Source: an uncultured Acetobacteraceae bacterium (GTDB lineage Bacteria; Pseudomonadota; Alphaproteobacteria; Acetobacterales; Acetobacteraceae). Taken from it: 64,000 nt of DNA. Made by a program: the position numbers and the translations under genes. The stretch lies in the NCBI GenBank assembly GCA_903924985.1, contig CAIYDT010000134.1, positions 1-64,000 of the forward strand. Reading direction: 5' to 3'. How positions within the stretch are numbered: position 1 is the first letter of the stretch; every line of letters begins with the position of its first letter. Shown here in pieces: positions 34,460 through 43,373 of the stretch. The notes under the pieces are model-generated. The model worked only from the letters and a program-made list of their open reading frames with translations. It was not told the DNA's origin and did not search any database.

Positions 34460-35989
34460 GTGAACCTCGACGCCGCCCTGTCCATCGCCACCGGCGGAGT
34501 GGCGAATATCGACCGCCAGCTGGCGTTGGTGTCGCAGAACATCGCCAATGCCAGCACGCCCGGATATGCGACGGAGGTCGGCACGCAGCAAGCGTTGACC
34601 GAATCCGGCCTTCCCATGGGGGTCAGGTCCGGCCCGGCGACCCGCCTGACCGACGCCGCGTTGCAAGCGCAGACGCAAGCGCAGGCCAGTACGGTGGCGG
34701 ACCTGACGACCCAGCAAACCGCGTTGCAGGCAATCGACGCCGTCCAGGGCACCCCCGGCCAGGGCAATGACCTGCCCAGCCTGCTCGGAGCCCTGAGCAA
34801 CCAGTTCTCCACTTTACTCAACCAGCCTGACAACCAGACGGCGCAAAGCGCGGTGGTCGGCGCGGCGAGCACGCTGGCCAGCGGCATCAACGCCCTGAGC
34901 AACGCCTATACCGCTCAGCGGAACACGGCGCAGGGCAATCTGGTGAGCGGGATCGCCTCCGCCAACCAAGCCCTTACCCAGATCGGGAGCCTCAACAACC
35001 AAATCGTCACGCTGAAATCCACCGGCCAATCCACCGCCGATCTGGAAAATCAGCGCGACAGAGCGGTGAACACGCTGTCGGGGCTGCTGAATGTCAAGAC
35101 GCTGGTCAGCCCGAACGGGGATATGCTGGTGTTGACAAACGCCGGCCTGACATTGCCGACCCGCGACACGACCGGCCCGCTCAGCATCGCCAACGCCAAC
35201 GCCGCTCCGCAAACGTCGTATGCATCCGGTACGCTGCCCGGCGTCATGCTGAACGGGCAGGACGTCACCGGCCAAATCCGGGGCGGTCAACTCGGCGCCA
35301 ACATCGCGCTGCGCGACACCACCTTGCCAACCTACCAGGCCGAACTGGATGAGTTCTCCCAGACGCTGGCGTCCCGATTTTCGGCGCAGGGTCTGACCCT
35401 GTTCACCGATCCCACCGGCGCGGTTCCCAGCGGCGGCGGCACGCCGGCGCAAGCGGGGTATGTGGGGTTCGCGGGAACCATCCAGGTCAATCCCGCCGTG
35501 ACAGCCAACCCGTCGCTGGTGCGTGACGGCACGCAGGCGGTGGCGGGCGATCCGGCCGGTGCCTCGGCGTTTACGCCCAACCCGGCCGGCGGGCCGGCCG
35601 GGTTCAGCACGCTGATTTCCCGTATCCTGACCTACGCGATGGGCCCCAACGCGCAATCCGGCGTGACGCAGCCATCGCCCAACCTGACCGGCCTCGGGCC
35701 GGCGGGCACGTTGCAGGCGCCGTTCGGCGCGCCGGCGGCGTTGTCGGATTTCGCCAGCGCGCTGGTCGGATCGCAGGCCCAGGACAGCGCCAGTGTCACG
35801 AATCAACTGCAAACCGAGACCGCGGTGCAGGCCAGCCTGACCGGCAAGCTGTCGGCCGAAACGGGGGTAAGCATGGACACCGAAATGGCATCCGTCGTGG
35901 CGTTGCAGAACGCCTACGGCATCAATGCGCGCATCATCTCCGCCACGCAGACAATGTGGACACAACTGCTCAGCGCCGTGGCGGCCTGA
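34460..35989 (+). CDS. flgK: Flagellar hook-associated protein 1, FlgK
   Basis: A 509-residue first hook-filament junction protein. The N-terminus has LVSQNIANASTPGYATEV, then a long coiled-coil region (LGALSNQFSTLLNQPDNQTA onward), and a C-terminus with TGVSMDTEMASVVALQNAYG INARIISATQTMW that matches FlgK. The GTG start is 4 nt after the flgE stop. It is encoded between flgE and flgL, as expected. Confidence 0.9.
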   Translation: MNLDAALSIATGGVANIDRQLALVSQNIANASTPGYATEVGTQQALTESGLPMGVRSGPATRLTDAALQAQTQAQASTVADLTTQQTALQAIDAVQGTPGQGNDLPSLLGALSNQFSTLLNQPDNQTAQSAVVGAASTLASGINALSNAYTAQRNTAQGNLVSGIASANQALTQIGSLNNQIVTLKSTGQSTADLENQRDRAVNTLSGLLNVKTLVSPNGDMLVLTNAGLTLPTRDTTGPLSIANANAAPQTSYASGTLPGVMLNGQDVTGQIRGGQLGANIALRDTTLPTYQAELDEFSQTLASRFSAQGLTLFTDPTGAVPSGGGTPAQAGYVGFAGTIQVNPAVTANPSLVRDGTQAVAGDPAGASAFTPNPAGGPAGFSTLISRILTYAMGPNAQSGVTQPSPNLTGLGPAGTLQAPFGAPAALSDFASALVGSQAQDSASVTNQLQTETAVQASLTGKLSAETGVSMDTEMASVVALQNAYGINARIISATQTMWTQLLSAVAA

Positions 35990-35991
35990 CG

Positions 35992-37074
35992 ATGTCCGGC
36001 GCCATCGGCCAAACCGAATACGGGCTGCTGAGCCAGTTGCTGGCCAGCAGCGCCACCATCCGGCAGAACCTGAACACGCTGAGTCAGCAGGCCAGCAACG
36101 GGCTAATCGCCGATACCTACGCGGGGCTCGGCAACGGCGCGTCCGTGTCGCTGAGCCTGCACCCCCAAATCGCCGCTTTGCAGATCCAGCAAAGCAATAT
36201 CGACGCCGCCACGTCCCGCCTCGGGGTCACCCAGACGGCGATGACCCAATTGCAGAGCATCGCCTCCACCTTTCTGGCGGATTTGAACAACCTGAATGGC
36301 CTGAACCCGTCGGAGGTCGACAGTGTCGCGGCGAACGCCAAGGCCGCTCTGACCCAGACCGCCAGCCTGCTCGATACCCAGGATGGCAACGTCTACGTCT
36401 TCGCGGGTCAGGACAGCCAAAACCCGCCGGTGCCCAACCCCGACGCGATCGGATCGTCGGGCTTCGCCACCCAGATCGCAACCGCCGTTTCGGCGCTATC
36501 GACCAATGGCGCCGCCGCGACCGCTGCCGCGACCCTGAGCATCGCCAGCTCCAACGCGGCCGGGACCACGCCGTTTTCGGCGTATCTGTCGCAGCCGGCC
36601 GGCGCGGCGCAGGCGCCCGCCTTGCAGACCGCTGGGGGGCAAATCCAACAGGTGGGGCTGTTGGCCAGCGCCAACAGTTCCATAGCCTCCACCGGCACGT
36701 CCACCACCGGATCCTACATGCGCGACCTGATGCGCGCCCTCGCCACCATAGGCTCGCTGAGCAGTTCCCAGGTCAGCGACCCTAACTTCGCCAGCCTGAT
36801 CCAGGACACCCGCACCAGCCTGACGGGCGCCGTCAGCGCCATGGCGGCAGACACCGGCGTGCTGGGCGACACGCAAGCCAGCCTGACGACCATGCAAACC
36901 AACCTGAGTCACACCCAAGCCACGCTGACCACCCAGGTCGGAAGCGCGGAGAACGTCGATATGGCCGCGACTTTGTCGGCTCTGACCCAGACTCAAACAC
37001 AATTGCAGTCGTCCTATCAGCTGATCGCCAGCCTGGGCACGCTGTCGCTCGCAAAATATTTGCCGGTAGGGTGA
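35992..37074 (+). CDS. flgL: Flagellar hook-associated protein 3, FlgL
   Basis: A 360-residue second junction protein of the flagellin superfamily. The N-terminal helix reads QNLNTLSQQASNGLIADTYA, followed by LQIQQSNIDAATSRLGVTQT. The C-terminal helix is GSAENVDMAATLSALTQTQT. The central domain is Ala/Ser-rich. The ATG lies 2 nt after the flgK stop. Confidence 0.88.
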   Translation: MSGAIGQTEYGLLSQLLASSATIRQNLNTLSQQASNGLIADTYAGLGNGASVSLSLHPQIAALQIQQSNIDAATSRLGVTQTAMTQLQSIASTFLADLNNLNGLNPSEVDSVAANAKAALTQTASLLDTQDGNVYVFAGQDSQNPPVPNPDAIGSSGFATQIATAVSALSTNGAAATAAATLSIASSNAAGTTPFSAYLSQPAGAAQAPALQTAGGQIQQVGLLASANSSIASTGTSTTGSYMRDLMRALATIGSLSSSQVSDPNFASLIQDTRTSLTGAVSAMAADTGVLGDTQASLTTMQTNLSHTQATLTTQVGSAENVDMAATLSALTQTQTQLQSSYQLIASLGTLSLAKYLPVG

Positions 37075-37089
37075 AAAAAATGCGCCGCG

Positions 37090-37104
37090 TTTACGTTTGG
37101 TTAA
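37090..37104. promoter_or_regulatory. Possible CtrA box upstream of flagellin
   Basis: TTTA-N7-TTAA (TTTACGTTTGGTTAA) differs from the CtrA full-site consensus TTAA-N7-TTAA at one base and continues as TTAACC. It lies 78 bp before the flagellin start, in the only sizeable gap of the flagellar run. CtrA controls flagellar genes in many alphaproteobacteria. Confidence 0.4.
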
Positions 37105-37181
37105 CCTTTACCCGTCACACTCCCCCTCGATCCCGCAAAAAGTGGGGCAAGTGCAACCCCAGGAAATGAAGGTAAGACACC

Positions 37182-38033
37182 ATGTCCCTGAACTCAGTGA
37201 ACACCAACGTCGGCGCGATGATCGCCCTTGCATCGTTGAACTCGACGAACAGCCAGTTGGCGGCGGTGCAAAAGCAGGTTTCCACCGGCTATCGCGTGGC
37301 GGACGCCACCGATGACGGCGCGGCCTATGCCATTGCGCAGAACGTCCGCTCCGCCATCGGAGCCTTGACCAGCGCCAACCAGCAGCTTGGCGGTGTGCAA
37401 GGGCTGCTGTCGACGACGCAGTCCGGCCTGAACAACATCTCCAGCATGATGTCCAGCATGCGCGATGTGTTGGTCAAGCTGTCGGACGGCAACGTGCAGG
37501 GCAACGACCGCACCAATTACGAGAAGCAGTACAACTCGATGCTGTCGAACGTGAAGACATTCGTCCAGGATGCCAGCTACAACGGCAAGACGCTGATCGG
37601 CGATCTTTCAGGCAGCAACGGCATCTTTGCCCGTGTGGCGGTGGCACGTAACGAATCCGGGTCGTCCTACGGCATCGCGACCTTCAGCGGATCGGCGCTA
37701 TATGGCTCGGTCGCCTTCACGACCACCCAGATGAACGGTGCTTCGACCATCGCGGCGCTGATCACTTCCAGCGGCACTTTCGTCAACCAGCAGCACGCGG
37801 TTGGGCAGGCGCTGAACGATATCGGTTCCTCAGCCAACTATGTGTCCAACCAGATCAGCTACAACAGCGACAAGGTCAACGCGCTGAACAGCGGCCTTGG
37901 CGCTCTGGTGGACGCCAACCTGGCGCAGGAATCGGCGCAGTTGCAGGCGCTGCAAATTCGCCAGCAGCTCGGCACGCAGGCCCTGTCGCTCGCCAATCAG
38001 GCGCCGCAGACCCTGCTCAGCCTCTTCAAGTAA
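37182..38033 (+). CDS. Flagellin
   Basis: A 283-residue filament protein with the conserved ends SLNSVNTNVGAMIALASLN and QVSTGYRVADATDDGAAYAI at the N-terminus, and LVDANLAQESAQLQALQIRQ QLGTQALSLANQAPQTLLSL at the C-terminus. The variable central domain is short (about 100 residues), typical of small alphaproteobacterial flagellins. It contains many Ser and Thr that could be O-glycosylated by the GT41 enzyme encoded downstream. flbT and flaF follow. The 5' leader has AATGAAGG as ribosome-binding site. Confidence 0.95.
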   Translation: MSLNSVNTNVGAMIALASLNSTNSQLAAVQKQVSTGYRVADATDDGAAYAIAQNVRSAIGALTSANQQLGGVQGLLSTTQSGLNNISSMMSSMRDVLVKLSDGNVQGNDRTNYEKQYNSMLSNVKTFVQDASYNGKTLIGDLSGSNGIFARVAVARNESGSSYGIATFSGSALYGSVAFTTTQMNGASTIAALITSSGTFVNQQHAVGQALNDIGSSANYVSNQISYNSDKVNALNSGLGALVDANLAQESAQLQALQIRQQLGTQALSLANQAPQTLLSLFK

Positions 38034-38052
38034 GGGTCGCCGGCCGTTCGGT

Positions 38053-38077
38053 CCCAGGACATCGGCTGCGTCCTGGG
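38053..38077 (+). other. Stem-loop between flagellin and flbT
   Basis: CCCAGGAC (38053-38060) and GTCCTGGG (38070-38077) form a perfect 8-bp stem with a 9-nt loop. No T-run follows, so it is not a classical terminator. It may act as a transcript-stabilising hairpin or partial attenuator after the flagellin gene. Confidence 0.55.
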
Positions 38078-38107
38078 GTCCGGCGTCCACACCGTGGGAG
38101 AGGCCGA

Positions 38108-38629
38108 ATGTCCGCTCTGGTACTCGAACTTCGCGCCGGCGAGATGATGATCGTCAACGGTGCGCCCATTCGGTTTCGTTCCCGGTCGAAGATCGAGCTG
38201 ACCTCGCATGTCCGGTTTCTGTTCGGCAAACAAATCATGGCCCCGGACGAAGCCGACAGCCCGGCCAGGCGCATCTATTTCGCGTTTCAGGCCGCTTATA
38301 TCGGCAACGATGAAGAACGGCCGCGCGGCCTTGTCGCCGCCCGCTCGTTAATCGACGACTTCAAGGACGCAACGACATCCGCCGTCGCTCGCGACATGCT
38401 CGACCAGGCGTTGGACGCGGCGGAGGCAGATAATTGCTACAAAGCACTGAAACTGACCGGCCGGGTGATCCAGCATGAGGATGCGGCGCTCGGACGGTTC
38501 GCCGGCGCGACACCAATAAATCCCACAATAAATCCCACTGGGGCCAAAACGGCCTGGAACGGACCCGTCCCCGCAATCAGGAGCAAGGACCATCATGAAA
38601 ACCATGACCCACGCCACACGAGCATATGA
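38108..38629 (+). CDS. flbT: Flagellin synthesis repressor FlbT
   Basis: A 173-residue FlbT protein, which in Caulobacter binds the 5' leader of flagellin mRNA and lowers its stability until the hook is complete. The family N-terminus is LVLELRAGEMMIVNGAPIRF followed by RSRSKIELTSHVRFLFGKQI, and the helix SARRIYFAFQ-type block follows (ARRIYFAFQAAYIGNDEER). The last 30 residues are low-complexity and run 35 nt into flaF, so the original stop may have been lost. Confidence 0.88.
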   Translation: MSALVLELRAGEMMIVNGAPIRFRSRSKIELTSHVRFLFGKQIMAPDEADSPARRIYFAFQAAYIGNDEERPRGLVAARSLIDDFKDATTSAVARDMLDQALDAAEADNCYKALKLTGRVIQHEDAALGRFAGATPINPTINPTGAKTAWNGPVPAIRSKDHHENHDPRHTSI

Positions 38630-38942
38630 GGCTGCCTCCGTCCGGCGATCCCAGCGGGCGCAAGAGGCCGATGTCTTCCACCGCGCCACCGGCGCCCTGC
38701 GCACAGCGCGCGATGGGACGCCGATCGCCCGTATCCGCGCTTTGGCGGACAACCGGCGGCTTTGGACCACGGTTGGCGATCTGATGTTCGACCCGCTCAG
38801 CACCCTACCCGCACCATTGCGTGCCCAGATCATTTCCGTCGGCCTCGCGGTGCAGCGGGAAATGGACAACGAGGAGCCGAACTTCGACTACCTCATTACC
38901 ATCAACGAACACATCGCCGCCGGGTTGTCCGACGCACACTGA
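38595..38942 (+). CDS. flaF: Flagellar biosynthesis regulator FlaF
   Basis: A 115-residue FlaF protein, the positive partner of FlbT and a chaperone-like factor needed for flagellin production in alphaproteobacteria. Recognisable parts are ATRAYEAASVRRSQRAQEAD, then DNRRLWTTVGDLMFDPLSTL and the closing SVGLAVQREMDNEEPNFDYL. The ATG has AGGAGCAAGGA upstream within the end of flbT. Confidence 0.9.
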   Translation: MKTMTHATRAYEAASVRRSQRAQEADVFHRATGALRTARDGTPIARIRALADNRRLWTTVGDLMFDPLSTLPAPLRAQIISVGLAVQREMDNEEPNFDYLITINEHIAAGLSDAH

Positions 38943-38966
38943 AAGTCCGCTCAAAAGGAGCCCATC

Positions 38967-40403
38967 ATGGATATGGTACACGCGACCGCCGACCCTCTCG
39001 CATTGGTGCGGCGCGTCGGCGCCCTGATCGATGCCGGCCGCTGCGGCGCCGCCGGCCCCCTGCTCGCCGCCGCTCGGCAGTTGATCGAACCATCCCCGGA
39101 ACTCAGCCTGCTGGCCGCCCGCCTGGCCGAGGGCCTGGGCGAACATGCACTCGCCCGAGCCGAATTCGACGCCGCTATCGAAGTATCCCCGGACCATGGG
39201 GACCTCCGCAAACAACGCGCCTCGTTCTGCCAGCGGACCGGCGACTACGAACGCGCGGCCCGCGACGCGGCTGAGGCCGTCATCCTCGATCCCGCGGACC
39301 CGGACGCGAAAGCTATGCTCGGCAGTGCATTATTGAACCTCGGGCATCCGGCGGAGGCCCGAACCTGCCTATCGGAAGCCTGCTCCGCCGAACCGCGAAA
39401 CCCGGCATTCCGCGAAGCGCTGGCCGTCGCGACAGAGACCGACGGCGACCCCGAAGCCGCCTTCGCCATTCTGCGCGCGGGCCTGTCCCCCATGGGAGGC
39501 CCGCTGAACCTGCGCAACGCCGCCATCCTGTTCTGCATCCGGCACCGCGATTTCCCCACCGCCGTCAGTCTGGCCGAAGATGGGCGCATCGCCGGCACGG
39601 TGGATGCTTGCCTGTTCGGCCTGAAGGGTCACGCCCAATCCAGCCTCGGACTGCACGCCGAAGCCGCCGACTCCTACGCCGAAGCGCTAAAACTGGGACC
39701 GGACGACCCTTATGTCCGGCATCTCGTTGCCTCCAGCGGCCTGCTGCCCGGCGCCAAACGGGCGCCGCCGGACTATCTGCGGGCGGTGTTCGATGGTTAC
39801 GCCGACCGGTTCGACGATCATCTGATCGGGTTGGGCTATCAGATCCCCGGGGCGATCCGTCGGGTCGTGCTGGAATATCTGGACGCGATGGGCCAATGCG
39901 GGCCGGTGCTGGACCTCGGCTGCGGCACGGGACTGATCGGGGTGGCGATCGCCGATCTGCCCATCGGGCCGCTGACGGGCGTGGACATCTCCGGCCGCAT
40001 GCTAGCGGAAGCTGAAGCCAAGAGCCTGTATGCAACACTGGAGGAAGCCGATGTCCTCGACTGGCTCGCCGAAGATACCGGCACCTGGAATCTGATCCTG
40101 GCCGGGGACATGCTGTGTTATTTCGGCGCGCTCGACCCGCTGCTGCGGGCCATCCATCCCCGGCTGGCACCCAACGGCTGGTTCGTGTTTTCGGTCGAGG
40201 AGCGCCTGACCGAGGCTGAGGGCCAGGGTTGGGCATTGCACCGGCAAGGTCGTTACGCCCACACCCAGGCCTATCTGGAGGACTCCCTGCGCGCCGCGGG
40301 CTTCACGCTCCGCGACATGCGGCGGCAAACGATCCGGTACGAGGGCGGCGCCCCAGTGCCGGGCTTCCTGCTGGTGGTCGAGCCGGCGCCGGCCGTCCAC
40401 TAA
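38967..40403 (+). CDS. TPR-methyltransferase fusion, probable flagellin modification
   Basis: A 478-residue protein. Residues about 1-260 are tetratricopeptide repeats (for example ALARAEFDAAIEVSPDHGDL and AEAADSYAEALKLGPDDPYV). The C-terminal 210 residues are a class I SAM-dependent methyltransferase with motif I VLDLGCGTGLIGVAIADL (about 314-331), GVDISGRMLAEAEAK and LILAGDMLCYFG. It stands 24 bp after flaF and 4 bp before the GT41 gene, so it is probably in the flagellar operon. TPRs would recognise flagellin or a chaperone. The methyl acceptor, protein or glycan, is unknown. Confidence 0.82.
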   Translation: MDMVHATADPLALVRRVGALIDAGRCGAAGPLLAAARQLIEPSPELSLLAARLAEGLGEHALARAEFDAAIEVSPDHGDLRKQRASFCQRTGDYERAARDAAEAVILDPADPDAKAMLGSALLNLGHPAEARTCLSEACSAEPRNPAFREALAVATETDGDPEAAFAILRAGLSPMGGPLNLRNAAILFCIRHRDFPTAVSLAEDGRIAGTVDACLFGLKGHAQSSLGLHAEAADSYAEALKLGPDDPYVRHLVASSGLLPGAKRAPPDYLRAVFDGYADRFDDHLIGLGYQIPGAIRRVVLEYLDAMGQCGPVLDLGCGTGLIGVAIADLPIGPLTGVDISGRMLAEAEAKSLYATLEEADVLDWLAEDTGTWNLILAGDMLCYFGALDPLLRAIHPRLAPNGWFVFSVEERLTEAEGQGWALHRQGRYAHTQAYLEDSLRAAGFTLRDMRRQTIRYEGGAPVPGFLLVVEPAPAVH

Positions 40404-40407
40404 GCCC

Positions 40408-42324
40408 ATGACTGCCTTGATCCAGGCCCGCGACGACGCCCTGCGCCGTTGCGGGATGGTCCCCTCGGATCCAGCCGCCTGGGACCGGCTGGGCCAGATA
40501 CTGACGGCGTCCGGCGATCCCGCCTTGGCGTATGCGGCCTTCGTCGAAGGGGAAACCCTGGCGCCGCTGGCCGTGGACATCGCCTTGCACGGCGTGGAGG
40601 CCGCCACGGCCGCCGGCGCCCTGCCCGACGCACTGCGCCGCCTGAACGCGCGCTGCGCCACTGACCCGTTCAACCCCGCGGGGCATACCGCGCGCGGCGT
40701 CGCGCTGGAGCGTCTTGGCCATCACCCCGCGGCGTTGGACGCCTTGGAAGTCGCATCGTCCCTGGCCCCCGACGCCCCCATGCCCACCTGGCTCCTGGGC
40801 GCCGTCCTGGCGCGATCAAACCGGCTTCAGGAAGCCGAGGCCGCGTTGCGCCGCGCGCACGACCTCGCACCGAAGAATCCGCGCGTATCCAACGACCTCG
40901 CGGCGGTTCTCACTCGAATGCATCGCCATCGGGAGGCTCGTACCATCCTGCTGGACCTCGCGGGCTGGTCGCGAGAGGCCGCATCGGTGCTGTGCAACCT
41001 CGCCACCGCGACGGTCAGCGTGGGGTATCAGGCCGAAGCGGTGGACCTTGCCGAGGAAGCGATCAGCCTCGAACCCTCGTCGGTCCTGCCGTGGCGCACC
41101 CTGTGCAATACCCTCCCATACTGCGCTGAGGTAGACGGCGCACGCCTCCTGGCGGCATCGCGTGCTTGCGCCGAACGGCTGCCGCGGGAACAGTTGCCCG
41201 CGTTTCGGAACACGCCAGACCCGAACCGGCCTTTGACCGTGGGGCTGTTGTCCGGCTCATTACGGAGCCATCCGGTCGGGTGGCTGACGGTCGCGGGCTT
41301 CGAGACACTCGACCCGGATGCGTTCCGCCTGGTGTGCCTCACCCGTTCGGCGGAGGGTTCCGACCCCATCACCCACCGGTTTCAGGCGATCGCGCACGAT
41401 TGGATCGACGCGGACACGCTGAACGATCTGGCTCTCGCGCAATGCGCGCGCACCGTTGGGCTGGACGTGCTGATCGACCTCGGCGGCTACGGCGACGCGG
41501 GACGCATGCCGGCCTGCGCCCACCGGTTGGCGCCAGTGCAGATCAAATGGGTCGGCATGCAAAACCACAGCACCGGCCTGCCGGAAATGGACTGGTTCCT
41601 GACCGACCGGTGGGAGACACCCGCCGAACTGGAGCATCTATACTCGGAACGGTTGCTGCGCCTGCCGGATGGATATGTTTGCTACAGCCCGCCGTCGTAT
41701 GCGCCCGAGGTGGCGCCCTTGCCCGCTTTGACAAACGGGTTCTTAACGTTCGGATGTTTTAACAACTTGGCGAAGGTCACGCCCACCGTCATCCAAACAT
41801 GGACCCGCATCCTGCATCGCGTGTCAGGCTCTCGGCTTGTGCTGAAGACGCACCAGTTCAGCGAAGCCGGCACCGCCGCCGAGATGCTGGCCGCTTTCGC
41901 CTCCGCGGGGATCGATCCCGGCCGGATCGAGCTGCGCGGCGCCTCCCGCCATCGGGCCTTCATGGCGGAATACAACGACATCGACATCGCGCTGGACCCA
42001 TTCCCGTATTCCAGCGGGCTGACGACCTGCGAGGCGCTGTGGATGGGCGTGCCGACCCTGGTTTACGCCGGCGAGATCTTCGCCGCCCGGCACTCGCTCA
42101 GCCACATGTGCAACGCCGGTCTGCCGGATTGGGTGGCACACAACACGGCGGGGTACGAGGCGCTGGCCGTGGCGAAGGCGTCCGATGTCGCGGCGTTGGC
42201 CGCGCTGCGGGCGGGCCTGCGAGCGCGGGTGAAAGCCAGCCCGCTGACCGATGCACCCCGGTTCGGGGCGAATCTGGGGGCGGCGATCCGCTTCGCCTGG
42301 CGGGATTGGTGCCAAAATCGCTAG
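40408..42324 (+). CDS. TPR-GT41 (O-GlcNAc transferase-like) glycosyltransferase, FlmG-like
   Basis: A 638-residue protein. N-terminal TPRs span about 1-260, and a SPINDLY/OGT-type GT41 catalytic domain covers about 270-620: LTVGLLSGSLRSHPVGWLTV, LDVLIDLGGYGDAGRMPACA, APVQIKWVGMQNHSTGLPEM, FLTFGCFNNLAKVTPTVIQT, and the sugar-nucleotide site DPFPYSSGLTTCEALWMGVP. In Caulobacter a protein of this architecture, FlmG, glycosylates flagellin. The position beside flagellin, flbT and flaF supports the same role. Its stop overlaps the stop of the convergent SGNH-like gene in CTAG. Confidence 0.88.
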   Translation: MTALIQARDDALRRCGMVPSDPAAWDRLGQILTASGDPALAYAAFVEGETLAPLAVDIALHGVEAATAAGALPDALRRLNARCATDPFNPAGHTARGVALERLGHHPAALDALEVASSLAPDAPMPTWLLGAVLARSNRLQEAEAALRRAHDLAPKNPRVSNDLAAVLTRMHRHREARTILLDLAGWSREAASVLCNLATATVSVGYQAEAVDLAEEAISLEPSSVLPWRTLCNTLPYCAEVDGARLLAASRACAERLPREQLPAFRNTPDPNRPLTVGLLSGSLRSHPVGWLTVAGFETLDPDAFRLVCLTRSAEGSDPITHRFQAIAHDWIDADTLNDLALAQCARTVGLDVLIDLGGYGDAGRMPACAHRLAPVQIKWVGMQNHSTGLPEMDWFLTDRWETPAELEHLYSERLLRLPDGYVCYSPPSYAPEVAPLPALTNGFLTFGCFNNLAKVTPTVIQTWTRILHRVSGSRLVLKTHQFSEAGTAAEMLAAFASAGIDPGRIELRGASRHRAFMAEYNDIDIALDPFPYSSGLTTCEALWMGVPTLVYAGEIFAARHSLSHMCNAGLPDWVAHNTAGYEALAVAKASDVAALAALRAGLRARVKASPLTDAPRFGANLGAAIRFAWRDWCQNR

Positions 42325-43373
42325 CGAGACACTCCCGACCAAAGCACGATATAATCGTCCGATGTCTCTCCTTGCCCCGCCCCCGCCATATCGCGCGATA
42401 GCCGGTCCGCGACGCCGGTCCGGTAGTGGATGCCGTCCCAGTAATTGTCGTCCGCCTCGGTAATCGGGCTCGGCCGCATGAAATCCAGCACCTGCGTGTT
42501 CGGCACGCGTGCGGCCTCCGCCACCACGCGGCGGCGGCATTCGTCCCACACGACAGCGCCCGCGCTGCCCGGGTCGGTCAGCATGCGATGGTTGTACGGG
42601 ATGAAAAACAGCACCTTGCGGGTCGCCGCCGGAACGGAAACAAGCATCGCCCGCAACGGACCCATCGCCGGGTAGGACCATGCCGAGGGCGCACCTTCCC
42701 GCTCCCCGCCCGGCACATAGGGGCCTTCGCCGCGTAAATGCACCAAAGCCCGCGCGGAATCGTAGGTGGCATCGGGCGGCACGAAGCTGGTGTAGCCGTC
42801 CCGCCCCTGATCCGGCTGCTTGATCCCGATCATGATGCCAAACATCTGCCCAGCCGACTGCACAGTGTAGGCATTGAACATTTCCAGATAGCCAGCCCAA
42901 AGGTTGTCCCGGTACATCCACTCCGGGAACGTGCGAAACGTCAGCCGCTGATAGTCGGGGCCCGTCGGGCACCAACGGTAATCCAGACCCAGCATCACCA
43001 CTTTCGGTGCCGGGTGCGTTCGGGCGAACAACCCGAACAGCCGCGACTGCTCGTAGACCGTGGCATCGTTCATCGCCAGATTGACAAAACGCGCGCCGAA
43101 TAACGGGTTCAGCACCTCCGGCCGCAACAGCCGGCTGCTGGAGGTGCCTATGATCGCGCTGTCGAACCGCGGGGACCGCGCCAGCGAGGGGTAGGAGAAT
43201 CGCTGGTTGCTCGCGACCGGCGGGCGGTCGGCCGGCGGCGACAGCGGCAGCGTGTCGAACGGATCCACCAACACAACGAAGGCGTAAACGATCCCCGCCG
43301 CGATCGCGGCGGCGCCGGCGATCAGGCGGAAAAACCGCCGCCAGGGGTCAGAACTGGAAATAGATGAAGACAT
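42321..43373 (-). CDS. Membrane-anchored SGNH-like protein paired with MBOAT
   Basis: A 350-residue protein with one N-terminal membrane helix (FFRLIAGAAAIAAGIVYAFV, about 14-33) and an extracytoplasmic domain. DSAIIGTSSSRLLRPE resembles the nucleophile block of SGNH/DltD/AlgJ-type proteins, and YWDGIHYRTGVADRL near the end supplies the Asp-x-x-His pair. It overlaps the MBOAT gene by 26 nt. Such pairs transfer acyl groups to surface polysaccharides: the MBOAT moves the acyl across the membrane and the SGNH protein attaches it. The ATG at 43373 is preferred over an upstream TTG. Confidence 0.72.
   Translation of the reverse strand: MSSSISSSDPWRRFFRLIAGAAAIAAGIVYAFVVLVDPFDTLPLSPPADRPPVASNQRFSYPSLARSPRFDSAIIGTSSSRLLRPEVLNPLFGARFVNLAMNDATVYEQSRLFGLFARTHPAPKVVMLGLDYRWCPTGPDYQRLTFRTFPEWMYRDNLWAGYLEMFNAYTVQSAGQMFGIMIGIKQPDQGRDGYTSFVPPDATYDSARALVHLRGEGPYVPGGEREGAPSAWSYPAMGPLRAMLVSVPAATRKVLFFIPYNHRMLTDPGSAGAVVWDECRRRVVAEAARVPNTQVLDFMRPSPITEADDNYWDGIHYRTGVADRLSRDMAGAGQGETSDDYIVLWSGVSR

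Noticed and set aside
37140-37165. Possible sigma-54 promoter (GTGGGGCAAGTGCA) before flagellin
   Set aside because: The GG and GC elements are not 10 nt apart, so the -24/-12 spacing fails.
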